In this document: piece after piece, positions 17,091 to 25,678 of the stretch
Numbering within the stretch: the first letter of the stretch is position 1
Layout: each line of letters opens with the position of its first letter
From: Pseudoflavitalea sp. G-6-1-2
Lineage (GTDB): Bacteria; Bacteroidota; Bacteroidia; Chitinophagales; Chitinophagaceae
Direction: 5' to 3'
DNA length: 64,000 bases
Assembly: GCF_012927185.1 (NCBI RefSeq)
Contig: NZ_JABBGB010000001.1
Location: 558,001-622,000 of the forward strand
Position numbers and translations under genes: made by a program
Notes under the pieces: generated by a model
Told to the model about the DNA's origin: nothing
What the model saw: the letters and a program-made list of their open reading frames with translations, nothing else
Databases searched by the model: none

Positions 17091-17543
17091 ATGGCTAACA
17101 CAATTAACCCCAACGCTGATCAGGACCCTGTAAAACTTCCTCCCGGATTATTGGTGCATCTTAATCCGATCAATCTCGAAGACAATATCGGCAAGTTCAG
17201 ACCCGAAGACCTCGTGCCCGGTACTCTCAGTATCAAAGTAAAAAAAATCAAAGCTGTAAAAGGACGCGTGAAGTTCACCATCACTTTCGAAACAGACAAT
17301 GTACAGATCCACACAACCGACTACGAAGTTCCCAAAGAAGAAATGAATCTGCGTGGCGCTATCGATATTCTTCCGGGCGTAGGTGGTCTGCCGCTGCCTG
17401 AAGACGACGAAGCAGAATACACTGTTTCCGATCCCGATTCGCTCGAAGTAATTCTCGACAACCCGGATCCCAATAACAATACACTTGGCTGGCAGTTTGA
17501 TTTTGAGTCAGGAGGTGGTAAGGTTCGTGGTGCAGGTATCTAA
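17091..17543 (+). CDS. Small acidic protein of unknown function
   Basis: A 150-residue soluble protein with no signal peptide and no membrane segment. It is proline- and acid-rich at both ends (MANTINPNADQDPVKLPPG; LPEDDEAEYTVSDPDSLE) with a central beta-rich, basic segment (LSIKVKKIKAVKGRVKFTITF), and ends GGGKVRGAGI. I do not recognise a family. It has its own candidate promoter, and its stop codon directly abuts the stop of the convergent clostripain-like peptidase gene. The C-terminal KVR tract would be a plausible cut site for an Arg-specific peptidase (inference only). Confidence 0.6.
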   Translation: MANTINPNADQDPVKLPPGLLVHLNPINLEDNIGKFRPEDLVPGTLSIKVKKIKAVKGRVKFTITFETDNVQIHTTDYEVPKEEMNLRGAIDILPGVGGLPLPEDDEAEYTVSDPDSLEVILDNPDPNNNTLGWQFDFESGGGKVRGAGI

Positions 17544-18767
17544 TCAGGTTCTCAGAAAAAATTGAAAGATAAATTGCCCCCACCTGCATGCATCATTAAA
17601 TGATTGCAATGGTCCATCATGCTGAGTATACATTTCTCTGATGGCCAGTTGCTCATCAGTTATAGCAAATGCAGGAAAAAAGATCGAAAGGTATAATGGA
17701 CTTTTAATATTGCTTCTTCCACGTTTTGTTGACGGAGCATAGAGATCCGGCGGGCCCGGCGGCATGTGAAGCGCAGCCATGCATTTTGAACGAACCCGAA
17801 AAAACTGATGCATGAGTTGTTGCAGAGCAGCATCCGGGCCCGCCTCTTTTTCCAATTGCTGCATAAAAAAGTGCAGATCGATAAATCCAAATGCACCTGA
17901 TGGCGTAAGCTCTCCGCAATGTTCACGCGCGCGACGAATGGCAAAGAACAATTCTTCTCTTCCCGGCTCAAAGCAGGGCATCATCCAATCTGTGAGTGCA
18001 TTCACGCAATTAACAATTTCATCATACGCATGTGTATAGTTGGCGGAAAGACTTACCAGATTGGGATCCTGCTCATCTGCGTATCTATTCTTCCATTCGC
18101 TTAGAAATGGTTCTTCATGATATCTTGGGAGAAAGTTTTGCGTAATATTTTCCCCGATTGCCTGCAGCGAAGAATCAGGATCTGCCTCCAGCATCGCAAA
18201 TAATTTCGCATAGTGTATACCGTAAAAAGTAATGGTAGTCTGCGGAGCAACGATCATGTCTGCAACAGCTCTGAGCATAAAACCGGTTTCCAGCAGCTGC
18301 ACGTAGCAGCACAAAGGAACCAGTACATCTACCTTTCCGATACTTTGCCGGATGATGTCTGCCAGCTGTTTTGCCGTCATCATTTCAATTCCGCCATCTG
18401 CATTTCGCTGTGCAAAGAATCCCATTCCGGCTCCATGTCCTTTCATTATCAGCAGGTGCTTATGTGATGGATCAGCAGTCCCTACGGGTTTTACTATTTC
18501 GTTAAAAAATTTCAGCAACGAATGCGAATCAAAGATGTCTGCAGGATAACTATCGATTGTTTTTAAGATGGGTAAGTTGTTGTGAAATGTCAATTCCTTC
18601 ACTTCAGCTTGTTTCTTCTGCAGATGAAAGTAAAAAAATACATACCTTAATCTGCCGGTCAGACGCTGCTGCAAGATGGATTGTTCCACTTCATCATACA
18701 CATGATCGTGTATTCCATCGTGAAAAATCACAATAGAAACGGTCCAGGTGCTTATACTACGAGCCAT
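17544..18767 (-). CDS. Clostripain-like cysteine peptidase (family C11, caspase fold), cytoplasmic
   Basis: A 407-residue protein starting at ATG 18767 (MARSISTWTVSIVIFHDG). Caspase-fold features are visible: an initial hydrophobic strand TVSIVIFHDG, a strand plus LLIMKGHGAGMG with candidate catalytic His111, and KVDVLVPLCCYVQLLE with candidate nucleophile Cys153 or Cys154, followed by ADMIVAPQTTI, all as in C11 peptidases, where the motif is usually DxC. No signal peptide is seen, so it probably acts inside the cell. The frame runs on to 19034, but that extension overlaps the divergent kinase gene and is unlikely. It converges with the acidic protein gene and is divergent from a large sensor kinase. 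Substrate unknown; C11 enzymes usually cut after Arg or Lys. Confidence 0.75.
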   Translation of the reverse strand: MARSISTWTVSIVIFHDGIHDHVYDEVEQSILQQRLTGRLRYVFFYFHLQKKQAEVKELTFHNNLPILKTIDSYPADIFDSHSLLKFFNEIVKPVGTADPSHKHLLIMKGHGAGMGFFAQRNADGGIEMMTAKQLADIIRQSIGKVDVLVPLCCYVQLLETGFMLRAVADMIVAPQTTITFYGIHYAKLFAMLEADPDSSLQAIGENITQNFLPRYHEEPFLSEWKNRYADEQDPNLVSLSANYTHAYDEIVNCVNALTDWMMPCFEPGREELFFAIRRAREHCGELTPSGAFGFIDLHFFMQQLEKEAGPDAALQQLMHQFFRVRSKCMAALHMPPGPPDLYAPSTKRGRSNIKSPLYLSIFFPAFAITDEQLAIREMYTQHDGPLQSFNDACRWGQFIFQFFLRT

Positions 18768-18789
18768 ACATGATTTGATTGCTGTTGTT

Positions 18790-21700
18790 TTGGGAGAGAA
18801 AAGAGGAATAGCAATCATCGCCCTTATCCTTTGTTGCCGGTTAACGGCACAGGAAACTGCTTTTGTTCCCATCACCGGATTGAGTGTTGCCAATGGTCTC
18901 TCCAGTTCCAATATAAGAAAAATAGTGCAGGACAAATATGGCTTCCTCTGGATTGCCACACAGGATGGATTGAACCGATTCGACGGACGACAAGTTGAAG
19001 TGCTCAATGCAGGCAACAAAATTTTTTCGCGCAACCTGCCTGGTCAGGATATCTTCGACATCATCCCCGACTCCACCGGAAATTATCTCTACGCCTTATT
19101 TTCATATGAAGGCTTATCAAAAATCGATCTTCGAACGGTGAGCGTTGTAAACAACTACACACACCTTAACGGAAAGGGACAACCGGACTACTGGAACAAA
19201 TGCCTTGCGCGAAAAGGCAACCTGCTCTACATCGGCACCAACGAAGGAACAGTAATCGGTTTCGATACAAAAAAAGAATCGGAGTTCTTTCGTTTCAGAA
19301 CAACTGAGCTCTTCGATAAATCATATGCTGTAGACAAAATAAAAGTTACCGAAGAAGGACTGCTCTATCTCTTTCTTTCAGGAAAAGGCATTGTGCTCTA
19401 CGATCCGGTGCAGAAAAAAATGATCCGGTTCATCAGCACAGCAGAACTCTACCTGAACGAAGATGGGTTTCAGTTTACCGACGTAGCTGAACATGCAGGT
19501 CTCTTTTGGATCACCACCAGCATGGGATTGCGATGCCTGGCGCTGCGCACCAATCAGATCCAGTATCCGCGCAAACTGCAGACCACGCCTGCCCTCTGGT
19601 TTCTCAATAAATACCTCAGCAGTGTTTCTGTATACAATGGCAAAGTGTTGTACAGCGGAAAAGACGGCTTATTCCAAACCGACTCCACGCTCGACAATCC
19701 GGTTCACATCAGGCCTACACGCAGCCATGAGAACCAGGATTTCTTCGAGCTTGCCAACTGCATTTACCAGCAGGGACCGGTGATATGGGTAGGATCGCAA
19801 TACGGCATCGCGTGGGTGAAAAATCGTTTCTCACCTTTCATGGGACTGAGCAATTCGCTCAATGGAAATGGCAACCGCATCAAACACTCCATGGGACTGT
19901 TGCCAATTTCAGATTCAGTGCTCGCAGTGTGTTCAGATGATGCATTGTTCTTTGCCAACCATCGAACCGGTTCATTGGAAAAATTTTCGGTGCCTGATTT
20001 TTATATGTCGGTTTTCAAAGTGCCCGGCAATCTTTTTATTGCTTCCGGAGATCAGGGTTTCCAGTTGTTCGATGTTGAAGGAAATTCGCTGTCACTCGAA
20101 AAATACTTTCCGGAACTGAAATCCATCAGTCGTGATCTGCTGATCGGCGCTACCAGTTTTGCCGATTCACTGATCTTCATGGCAAGCCAGAATCAGAAAG
20201 GATTGCATTGCTGGAATGTTCTACGGGGAACCGTCAGCACCATCAACACGCAAAGCGCAGGTGTGAGATTGCAAAGCAATGTGATCAACCGTCTCTTTGT
20301 TGATTCTCGCAAAAGACTGTGGATACTCTGCGATAATGTTATTTCGGTGTACGATGTGCGCAGTAACTCAATGCAGCATATCACGCTTCACGATCCGGTG
20401 CAACAGAAACCGCTGAGTGTGATCATGGATATCTGCGAAGCCGCTAATGCATTCTGGCTCGCAGTCTACGGCGTTGGCATCGTTTCATTGAAAGAAGATC
20501 TCTCCATCAAAACAATCTACGCACACCGTAACGGCATCAACAATGTTGGTTTGTACAAGCTGATGAAACTTTCAGACAGTACGTTGATGGCCAGCAGCAA
20601 TAATGGATTGAGTGTACTGAACATCCGTTCGGGAAAGGCCATGAACTATTTTGAAGAAGATGGATTGCATTCCAGCAGCTTCGAAGAAACCAGCGGTGCT
20701 GTCTCCGGTAATTTTCTTTTTTTCGGCGGCTTCAACGGATTCACCAGAATTGATCCGAAGAAGATCAGCAGCAGTCCGCCTGCACCGGTCCTGTATTTTT
20801 CCACTGCCAGTGTTAGCACAGAGGCCAGTTCTGCAGACACGCTCGATATTTTTATGAAGCACCTGATTATTCCCGAAGATGCTTCACAGGTTACCATTCA
20901 TTTCTCTGCAGTGAACTTTACAAGCCCGGAGAAAGTACGCTATCAGTACATGCTGAATCCCATCAGCAAACAATGGGAAGATGGCGGGCATGAACCTTTT
21001 CTTAACCTGGTGGGCATTGGTCCGGGTACATACACTTTACAGGTAAGAGCCAGCAACGAAGCAGGTGTATGGAGTGAACCTGTTCAACTGGTATTGCAAT
21101 TTGAGCCGAAGTGGTTTCAGACATGGTGGTTCACAGCCCTGCTGATACTGGTGGGTATTCTTATTGCCTTTGTGTTGTATCGCATGCGCATGCATCAGCT
21201 CGCGCGCGAAGAAGGCATCAGAAAAAAACTCTCCAACGATCTGCACGACGATCTCGGCAGTACGCTCAACAGCGTGAAAGTACACGCCAATCTCGCACTG
21301 CTCGATCCTCAGAACAACCTGCATCTGCAACGCATCAAAGAAAGCGTACAGCAAGCCATCGTGAGCACCCGCGATCTCATTTGGGTACTCGACGACAAGA
21401 AAGATACCGTAGATCATCTGGTAAGCAGACTGATGCAGTTCGCAGAACCGCTCTGCGATTCGCAGGGCATATCACTGAAGAAAGACATCAGCACCGATGC
21501 CTGGAATGTAAAGCTGGGAAAAGAAGAGAGAAGAAATCTCTACATGATCATGAAAGAGTCGATCAACAACAGTATCAAATATGCATCCTGCAGTTCCATC
21601 ATTCTTCAGATGCACTATATCAATAAGCGATTGCACATTACAGTTAGTGATAATGGGAAAGGCTTTGATCCCGCCACAGTAACGCCAGGCAACGGCACTA

Positions 21701-21795
21701 TCAATATCCGGTCGAGAGCCGAAGCGGCAGGCTATCTGTCGAATATTTATTCTGCTCCGGGAAAAGGAACTTCCGTTCAGTTATCCAAACAATGA
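18790..21795 (+). CDS. Beta-propeller sensor histidine kinase (Reg_prop, Y_Y_Y, HisKA_3, HATPase)
   Basis: A roughly 1001-residue membrane sensor. No ATG is available at the N-terminus. The TTG at 18790 gives a good signal peptide (GEKRGIAIIALILCCRLTA), and GTG 18748 or TTG 18775 are alternatives. Propeller repeats such as GLSSSNIRKIVQDKYGFLWIATQDGLNRFDG (shown in part: YGFLWIATQDGLNRFDG) open the periplasmic region, a Y_Y_Y domain precedes the membrane segment (about 780-800), and the HisKA_3 box LSNDLHDDLGSTLNSVK carries phospho-acceptor His819. The C-terminal ATPase has NNSIKYASCSS and DNGKGFDP. It converges with a NarL-type regulator gene (stops adjacent), its likely partner. This type is often tied to sensing of polymers or surface signals. 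Confidence 0.9.
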   Translation: MGEKRGIAIIALILCCRLTAQETAFVPITGLSVANGLSSSNIRKIVQDKYGFLWIATQDGLNRFDGRQVEVLNAGNKIFSRNLPGQDIFDIIPDSTGNYLYALFSYEGLSKIDLRTVSVVNNYTHLNGKGQPDYWNKCLARKGNLLYIGTNEGTVIGFDTKKESEFFRFRTTELFDKSYAVDKIKVTEEGLLYLFLSGKGIVLYDPVQKKMIRFISTAELYLNEDGFQFTDVAEHAGLFWITTSMGLRCLALRTNQIQYPRKLQTTPALWFLNKYLSSVSVYNGKVLYSGKDGLFQTDSTLDNPVHIRPTRSHENQDFFELANCIYQQGPVIWVGSQYGIAWVKNRFSPFMGLSNSLNGNGNRIKHSMGLLPISDSVLAVCSDDALFFANHRTGSLEKFSVPDFYMSVFKVPGNLFIASGDQGFQLFDVEGNSLSLEKYFPELKSISRDLLIGATSFADSLIFMASQNQKGLHCWNVLRGTVSTINTQSAGVRLQSNVINRLFVDSRKRLWILCDNVISVYDVRSNSMQHITLHDPVQQKPLSVIMDICEAANAFWLAVYGVGIVSLKEDLSIKTIYAHRNGINNVGLYKLMKLSDSTLMASSNNGLSVLNIRSGKAMNYFEEDGLHSSSFEETSGAVSGNFLFFGGFNGFTRIDPKKISSSPPAPVLYFSTASVSTEASSADTLDIFMKHLIIPEDASQVTIHFSAVNFTSPEKVRYQYMLNPISKQWEDGGHEPFLNLVGIGPGTYTLQVRASNEAGVWSEPVQLVLQFEPKWFQTWWFTALLILVGILIAFVLYRMRMHQLAREEGIRKKLSNDLHDDLGSTLNSVKVHANLALLDPQNNLHLQRIKESVQQAIVSTRDLIWVLDDKKDTVDHLVSRLMQFAEPLCDSQGISLKKDISTDAWNVKLGKEERRNLYMIMKESINNSIKYASCSSIILQMHYINKRLHITVSDNGKGFDPATVTPGNGTINIRSRAEAAGYLSNIYSAPGKGTSVQLSKQ

Positions 21796-22449
21796 TTACA
21801 CATGCACAATGCCGTGCTTGATGGCATAAATGGCTAATCCTACACGTGTTTTTATTTTGAGTTTCTCGAAGAGGCTGTCTCTGTATCCGTCGATGGTACG
21901 CGGACTAAGATGCATTTTATCTGCAATTTCTTTGTAGGTCATTTCGGAGCAGCTCAGTTTGAGGAACTCCAGTTCGCGGTCGTTGAGGTTAAGCACTTTG
22001 CGTGTTGCGCCTTCGTCGTCTGACTGATTGATGGTATGCAGCAGTTTGCCCGTGATCATTTCGGTATAGTAGAAACCTTTGCTGAGAACCGCTTCTATGG
22101 CTGATTTCAGCTCAGGAGTATCGGAATCTTTAAGAATATATCCACGTGCTCCGTTTTTCAGCATGCGGATGATAGCGGCTTCATCGTCGTACATGCTGAG
22201 TGCAAGCACTTTTACATCCGGACGATTTTGTTTGAGCCATCCGGCAGTTTCGTATCCGTCCATCTGCGGCATGTTGATGTCCATAAGCACTACCTGCGGT
22301 TCAATTCCATTCTCCAGTTTCTGGATGAAGTCTTTGCCGTCGCTCGCTTCTATCACTACCTGATGGCCGATATTGCGCACGAGAGCAGCCAGTCCGTTTC
22401 GAAGCAGCACATGATCATCTACCAGGCCAACTGTTATATTTTCCGTCAT
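21796..22449 (-). CDS. NarL/FixJ-type response regulator
   Basis: A 217-residue two-domain regulator: receiver domain with DDH (residues 11-13), phospho-acceptor Asp57 in VLMDINMPQMDGYE and the switch/Lys region ARGYILKDSD, then a LuxR-type helix-turn-helix with LNDRELEFLKLSCSEMTYKEI and LSPRTIDGYRDSLFEKLKIK. It is preceded 9 bases upstream on the same strand by the kinase-like gene at 22459-23139 and converges with the propeller kinase, so it can receive input from one or both. Confidence 0.95.
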   Translation of the reverse strand: MTENITVGLVDDHVLLRNGLAALVRNIGHQVVIEASDGKDFIQKLENGIEPQVVLMDINMPQMDGYETAGWLKQNRPDVKVLALSMYDDEAAIIRMLKNGARGYILKDSDTPELKSAIEAVLSKGFYYTEMITGKLLHTINQSDDEGATRKVLNLNDRELEFLKLSCSEMTYKEIADKMHLSPRTIDGYRDSLFEKLKIKTRVGLAIYAIKHGIVHV

Positions 22450-22458
22450 ACATTGTTT

Positions 22459-23139
22459 TTAATGGGTCAAAGGCAGGGTCAGGAAGATGGCCAGCTCACC
22501 GTCTGCAGATCCGGAGATTTGCAGATTTGCATTGATCAGTTCGGCCCTGATCTGCATCTGGCGGGCATCATCGGGAAGTACCTCCTGTGCAATGCCCGGC
22601 TTAACGGTATGAAGCAACGGATTATTGCTTACTAAAAACCGAACGTCCGATTCGCGCAATTCGGCGCTTGCCAGAATGGGTCTCTTGCCACTCACTTCCA
22701 CAAAGATAGCCAGCAGTTCCTGTAAAAGTCTGAAGGCAATCAGTTCACTGGCCTGATCGAATCTATCGATTTTTTCGTTTACGGTGAATTCGATTTTACG
22801 GTTGTAGATACGGCCGAGGGTTTCCATTTCATGAGCCAGGGCAAAGAGCAATCCTTTGTCTCTGATCTCGGTGATGGTAACGGGCCTTGCCACCTGGCGG
22901 AGGTCCTGAATGGCCTTTCCTACCAGCTTCCTCGAAGAAGCAATCGATTTATAGAGGTTATCTTTTTCCAGTGGTGCATGCGAACTCAGCTGCAACTTGG
23001 CCAGGCTCAATACCTGACCTACATTGTCAAATATTTCTGCGCTGATCATTTCAAGCTCACGTTCCTGTATTTCGAGTTGCACACGAAGCAGTTCTTCTCC
23101 CAACCGGTCACTCTGCTGTTCAATTCCGGATGTCATCAT
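22459..23139 (-). CDS. Degenerate histidine kinase-like protein (phospho-acceptor His replaced by Phe)
   Basis: A 226-residue soluble protein with a coiled N-terminus and the dimerisation helix of HisKA_3 kinases, EISAEIFDNVGQVLSLAKLQL in outline (AEIFDNVGQVLSLAKLQL). Where functional kinases have HD, this protein has Phe37-Asp38. The following region lacks the N box and the DxGxG of a working ATPase domain; it ends in LQISGSADGELAIFLTLPL, which keeps the fold. It is most likely a non-catalytic dimerisation/adaptor protein for the regulator encoded 9 bases downstream. Start at ATG 23139; a TTG two codons upstream is also in frame. Confidence 0.8.
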   Translation of the reverse strand: MMTSGIEQQSDRLGEELLRVQLEIQERELEMISAEIFDNVGQVLSLAKLQLSSHAPLEKDNLYKSIASSRKLVGKAIQDLRQVARPVTITEIRDKGLLFALAHEMETLGRIYNRKIEFTVNEKIDRFDQASELIAFRLLQELLAIFVEVSGKRPILASAELRESDVRFLVSNNPLLHTVKPGIAQEVLPDDARQMQIRAELINANLQISGSADGELAIFLTLPLTH

Positions 23140-23242
23140 TATCAATGTTTACTAGGGTAGAAACCAGTGAATGGTCTCCATAGCAACGTTAATACCTGAT
23201 GGGCAGAATTCAACCGGGAAAAACACGGTAATTGATGAAGGG

Positions 23243-24145
23243 TTAATTCACCGGAGGAGGGTCGTTATCGATCCAGTACTGGCTATATTCATTTTTCCAG
23301 TCATGTTTCCAGCGGCGATGGCTCCAGAGCCACATTTCGGGATGTTCGCGAATGGCATTTTCGAGAAAGCGGATATACCTTCGGGTAAGTTCTCCAACGG
23401 GAAGCTCTGAAGGATTTTCTGCTCCCACCTCCAGATAAACCCGGTAATAGCCGCGGCGGGTTTTATAGATCTGAGCAAATACAACGGGTATATTGGCAAT
23501 GCGCGCGCCGTTCTCAGGCCCGCGTACAAAAGGAGTAGGTTTTCCAAAGAAATTGAGCCAGTAGGCATTGGCAGGGCTGCCCGGCGCCTGATCTGCCACC
23601 AGCGCAAGTACATAGTTGGTATGCCTGAACGGAACGATAGCTGTTCGCATATTGGTGGCCGGTAACATGGTAGATCCGGTTCTGGTACGAAGATGCATGA
23701 ACAATCGTTCCATCGCCTTATTCTTGATGGGCATATACACTACCAGAAACTTATGCTTTGTAAAGAAGGGCATCGACACATTCGCCATTTCCCAGTTGAA
23801 ATTATGACCGAGATGCAACTGGCATTTCCGGCCCTGATCGAGAAAGGTCTCAAATGCTGCGCTATCCAGCTGAAATCTTTTCAGGATCCATTCTTTACTG
23901 GCCGACAGCAACTTGATGGTCTCGATGAAATTATCCACGAAGTTTCTGTAGAACTGCTTCGCAATCTTCTTTCTTTCTTTCAGGCTTTTTTCAGGGAAGG
24001 CAATAGTGATGTTGTCGAGCACCACTTTTCTTCTGTAACCAATAACATGATATACCAGTGCGGCGAGTATGTCTGCAAAGCCATACAGAAACCACATCGG
24101 TAAGAGAGACATGAGATACAGTAATCCGTAAATCAGATAGTACAT
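23243..24145 (-). CDS. Lipid A/lysophospholipid acyltransferase family protein (LpxL/HtrB-like)
   Basis: A 300-residue membrane-associated acyltransferase. The N-terminal hydrophobic anchor (LIYGLLYLMSLLPMWFLYG) and the HxxxxE motif in LGHNFNWEMAN (with the surrounding CQLHLGHNFNW) are typical of late lipid A acyltransferases, which add secondary acyl chains to lipid A at the inner membrane. ALVADQAPGSPANAYWLNFFGKPTPFVRG also matches the family (shown in part: ALVADQAPGSPANAYWLNFF). It follows the AmgK-RapZ gene with 20 bases between, on the same strand. Donor chain and acceptor cannot be read from sequence. Confidence 0.88.
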   Translation of the reverse strand: MYYLIYGLLYLMSLLPMWFLYGFADILAALVYHVIGYRRKVVLDNITIAFPEKSLKERKKIAKQFYRNFVDNFIETIKLLSASKEWILKRFQLDSAAFETFLDQGRKCQLHLGHNFNWEMANVSMPFFTKHKFLVVYMPIKNKAMERLFMHLRTRTGSTMLPATNMRTAIVPFRHTNYVLALVADQAPGSPANAYWLNFFGKPTPFVRGPENGARIANIPVVFAQIYKTRRGYYRVYLEVGAENPSELPVGELTRRYIRFLENAIREHPEMWLWSHRRWKHDWKNEYSQYWIDNDPPPVN

Positions 24146-24165
24146 AATTCAACTAAATTCTTCTG

Positions 24166-25614
24166 TCAGGTATTTATCCAATTCTTTGCTTCCTGTTCTA
24201 TATGATGAAGCGTTACCGGAATTTTATACTTGTTTTTGAGATGGCGCGTGAGTGCTTCCGCTGCATATACACTGCGATGCTGGCCTCCTGTACAACCGAA
24301 GTTGACGATAAGGTTTTCAAACCCGCGACGCATATAATCTTCTACCGTAATATCCACCACATCGAATACGCTGTTGAGGAAATCGGGCATGCGTGTTTGC
24401 TGTTCGAGAAAATCTTTCACTTCTTTGTCCCTTCCCGTCATCACTTTGAATTCCTGCAATCTGCCGGGGTTGAGAATACCTCTGCAATCGAATACAAATC
24501 CGCCACCATTACCGCTTTCATCAGTAGGTATTCCTTTTTTGAAGGAGAAGCTGTGAACGCGCACTTTCAATGGCATTTCGGGTGTAGCGGTAAGCGGAGT
24601 GAATCGTTCCATCACTTCATCTCCCACACATATGTCGAGCACTTTTCTGAATTCAGGAACTGATATGCCGAGGCTCTGATTTTCGATGAACCAGCGAAGA
24701 TTGCTCAATGCCTGCGGAATGCTGGTGAGAAACTGCGCTTTTCTTTCGAAGAGGCCGCGGAAACCATATGCACCCAACACCTGCAGCAATCTGATGAGCA
24801 CATATCCGTTGTACTGGCTTTTGAAAATGCCGCGATCTACCGGTTGTCCGATGATGGTTTCAAATGAATCGATATAATCGTTGAGCAGGTTTTCTTTCCA
24901 GGTATCAGGCAGATTTGCCCTGGCCTGCCAGATCATGCTCGCAGCATCGTACTGTGGCGCACCGCGCATGCCACCCTGATAGTCGATGAAATAAACTTTT
25001 TCATCGGGCTTCACCAGAATATTGCGGCTCTGGAAATCGCGGAACATGAAATATTTATACTCCGTGTGCGTGAGGTAAGTGCTCAGCGCTTCGAAGTCGT
25101 CGATCAGTTTTTGTTTGTCGTATGGTTTGCGAAGCGCATCGAGAAAGTAATATTTGAAATACAGCAGATCGGCCATGATGGCTTGTTTGCCGAATTCCTG
25201 ATTGGTGAGGCAACGGCTGTAATCCAGCTCCTGATGGCCTTTCACCTGAAGCTCTGCCAGTGAGTGCAGGCTTTTTTTGAACAGCGCATACACATTATCG
25301 GTAAGTCCTTCTTCTTCGAGTTTATTGAGCAGACTTGTATCGCCGAGATCTTCCTGCAGGTAAATGGTACGGTCTTCACTCCAGGCAATGATGGCCGGAA
25401 CCGGCAATCCTTTTTCCCTGAAATGTTCTGAGAAGTACATGAAGGTATCGTTCTCCGGAACATTATTGCCATGTGTGGCAATGCAGGTTCCGCCTTTCAG
25501 GTGCAATCTGAAATAGCGGCGGTCTGAACCGGATTGTGGTAATACCTCGATATCCAACGGGGCTTCCCCCATGGAAATGCAGAGTTCTTTTATTGCGTCT
25601 ATTACGGCGATCAT
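24166..25614 (-). CDS. AmgK-like sugar kinase fused to a RapZ C-terminal domain
   Basis: A 482-residue fusion. Residues 1-340 are an aminoglycoside-phosphotransferase-fold kinase: GSDRRYFRL near residue 29, FRDFQSRNILV (catalytic Asp193, Asn198) and FIDYQGG (metal-binding Asp211). This fold in AmgK phosphorylates MurNAc/GlcNAc at the anomeric carbon. Residues 350-482 form a RapZ C-terminal domain with GGFVFDCRGILNPGR and FGCTGGQHRSVYAAE (residues 439-453), the module that in E. coli binds glucosamine-6-phosphate and steers GlmS control. The P-loop kinase half of true RapZ is absent. The upstream neighbour is MurU-like, supporting the amino-sugar role. The specificity of the kinase is inferred. 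A candidate -7 box lies at 25635-25642. Confidence 0.82.
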   Translation of the reverse strand: MIAVIDAIKELCISMGEAPLDIEVLPQSGSDRRYFRLHLKGGTCIATHGNNVPENDTFMYFSEHFREKGLPVPAIIAWSEDRTIYLQEDLGDTSLLNKLEEEGLTDNVYALFKKSLHSLAELQVKGHQELDYSRCLTNQEFGKQAIMADLLYFKYYFLDALRKPYDKQKLIDDFEALSTYLTHTEYKYFMFRDFQSRNILVKPDEKVYFIDYQGGMRGAPQYDAASMIWQARANLPDTWKENLLNDYIDSFETIIGQPVDRGIFKSQYNGYVLIRLLQVLGAYGFRGLFERKAQFLTSIPQALSNLRWFIENQSLGISVPEFRKVLDICVGDEVMERFTPLTATPEMPLKVRVHSFSFKKGIPTDESGNGGGFVFDCRGILNPGRLQEFKVMTGRDKEVKDFLEQQTRMPDFLNSVFDVVDITVEDYMRRGFENLIVNFGCTGGQHRSVYAAEALTRHLKNKYKIPVTLHHIEQEAKNWINT

Positions 25615-25634
25615 TGGCTTACTGGTATAGCGGC

Positions 25635-25642
25635 CAAAAATA
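25635..25642 (-). promoter_or_regulatory. Candidate -7 box for the AmgK-RapZ gene
   Basis: Read on the minus strand, TATTTTTG matches TAnnTTTG exactly, 20 bases before the ATG at 25614. It would give the fusion gene a promoter of its own inside the nadB-murU cluster. Confidence 0.4.
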
Positions 25643-25678
25643 GTGAAAAAAGGCCCCGGAAGTGCATTTTGGCTGCAA

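Noticed and set aside
18768-19034. N-terminal extension of the C11 peptidase frame
   Set aside because: It overlaps the start of the divergent propeller kinase and reads as low-complexity sequence; the ATG at 18767 starts directly at the first strand of the fold.
24166-25614. Calling the kinase half a choline, thiamine or aminoglycoside kinase
   Set aside because: The fold is shared, but the MurU-like neighbour and the RapZ-type domain favour amino-sugar recycling; specificity is still inference.
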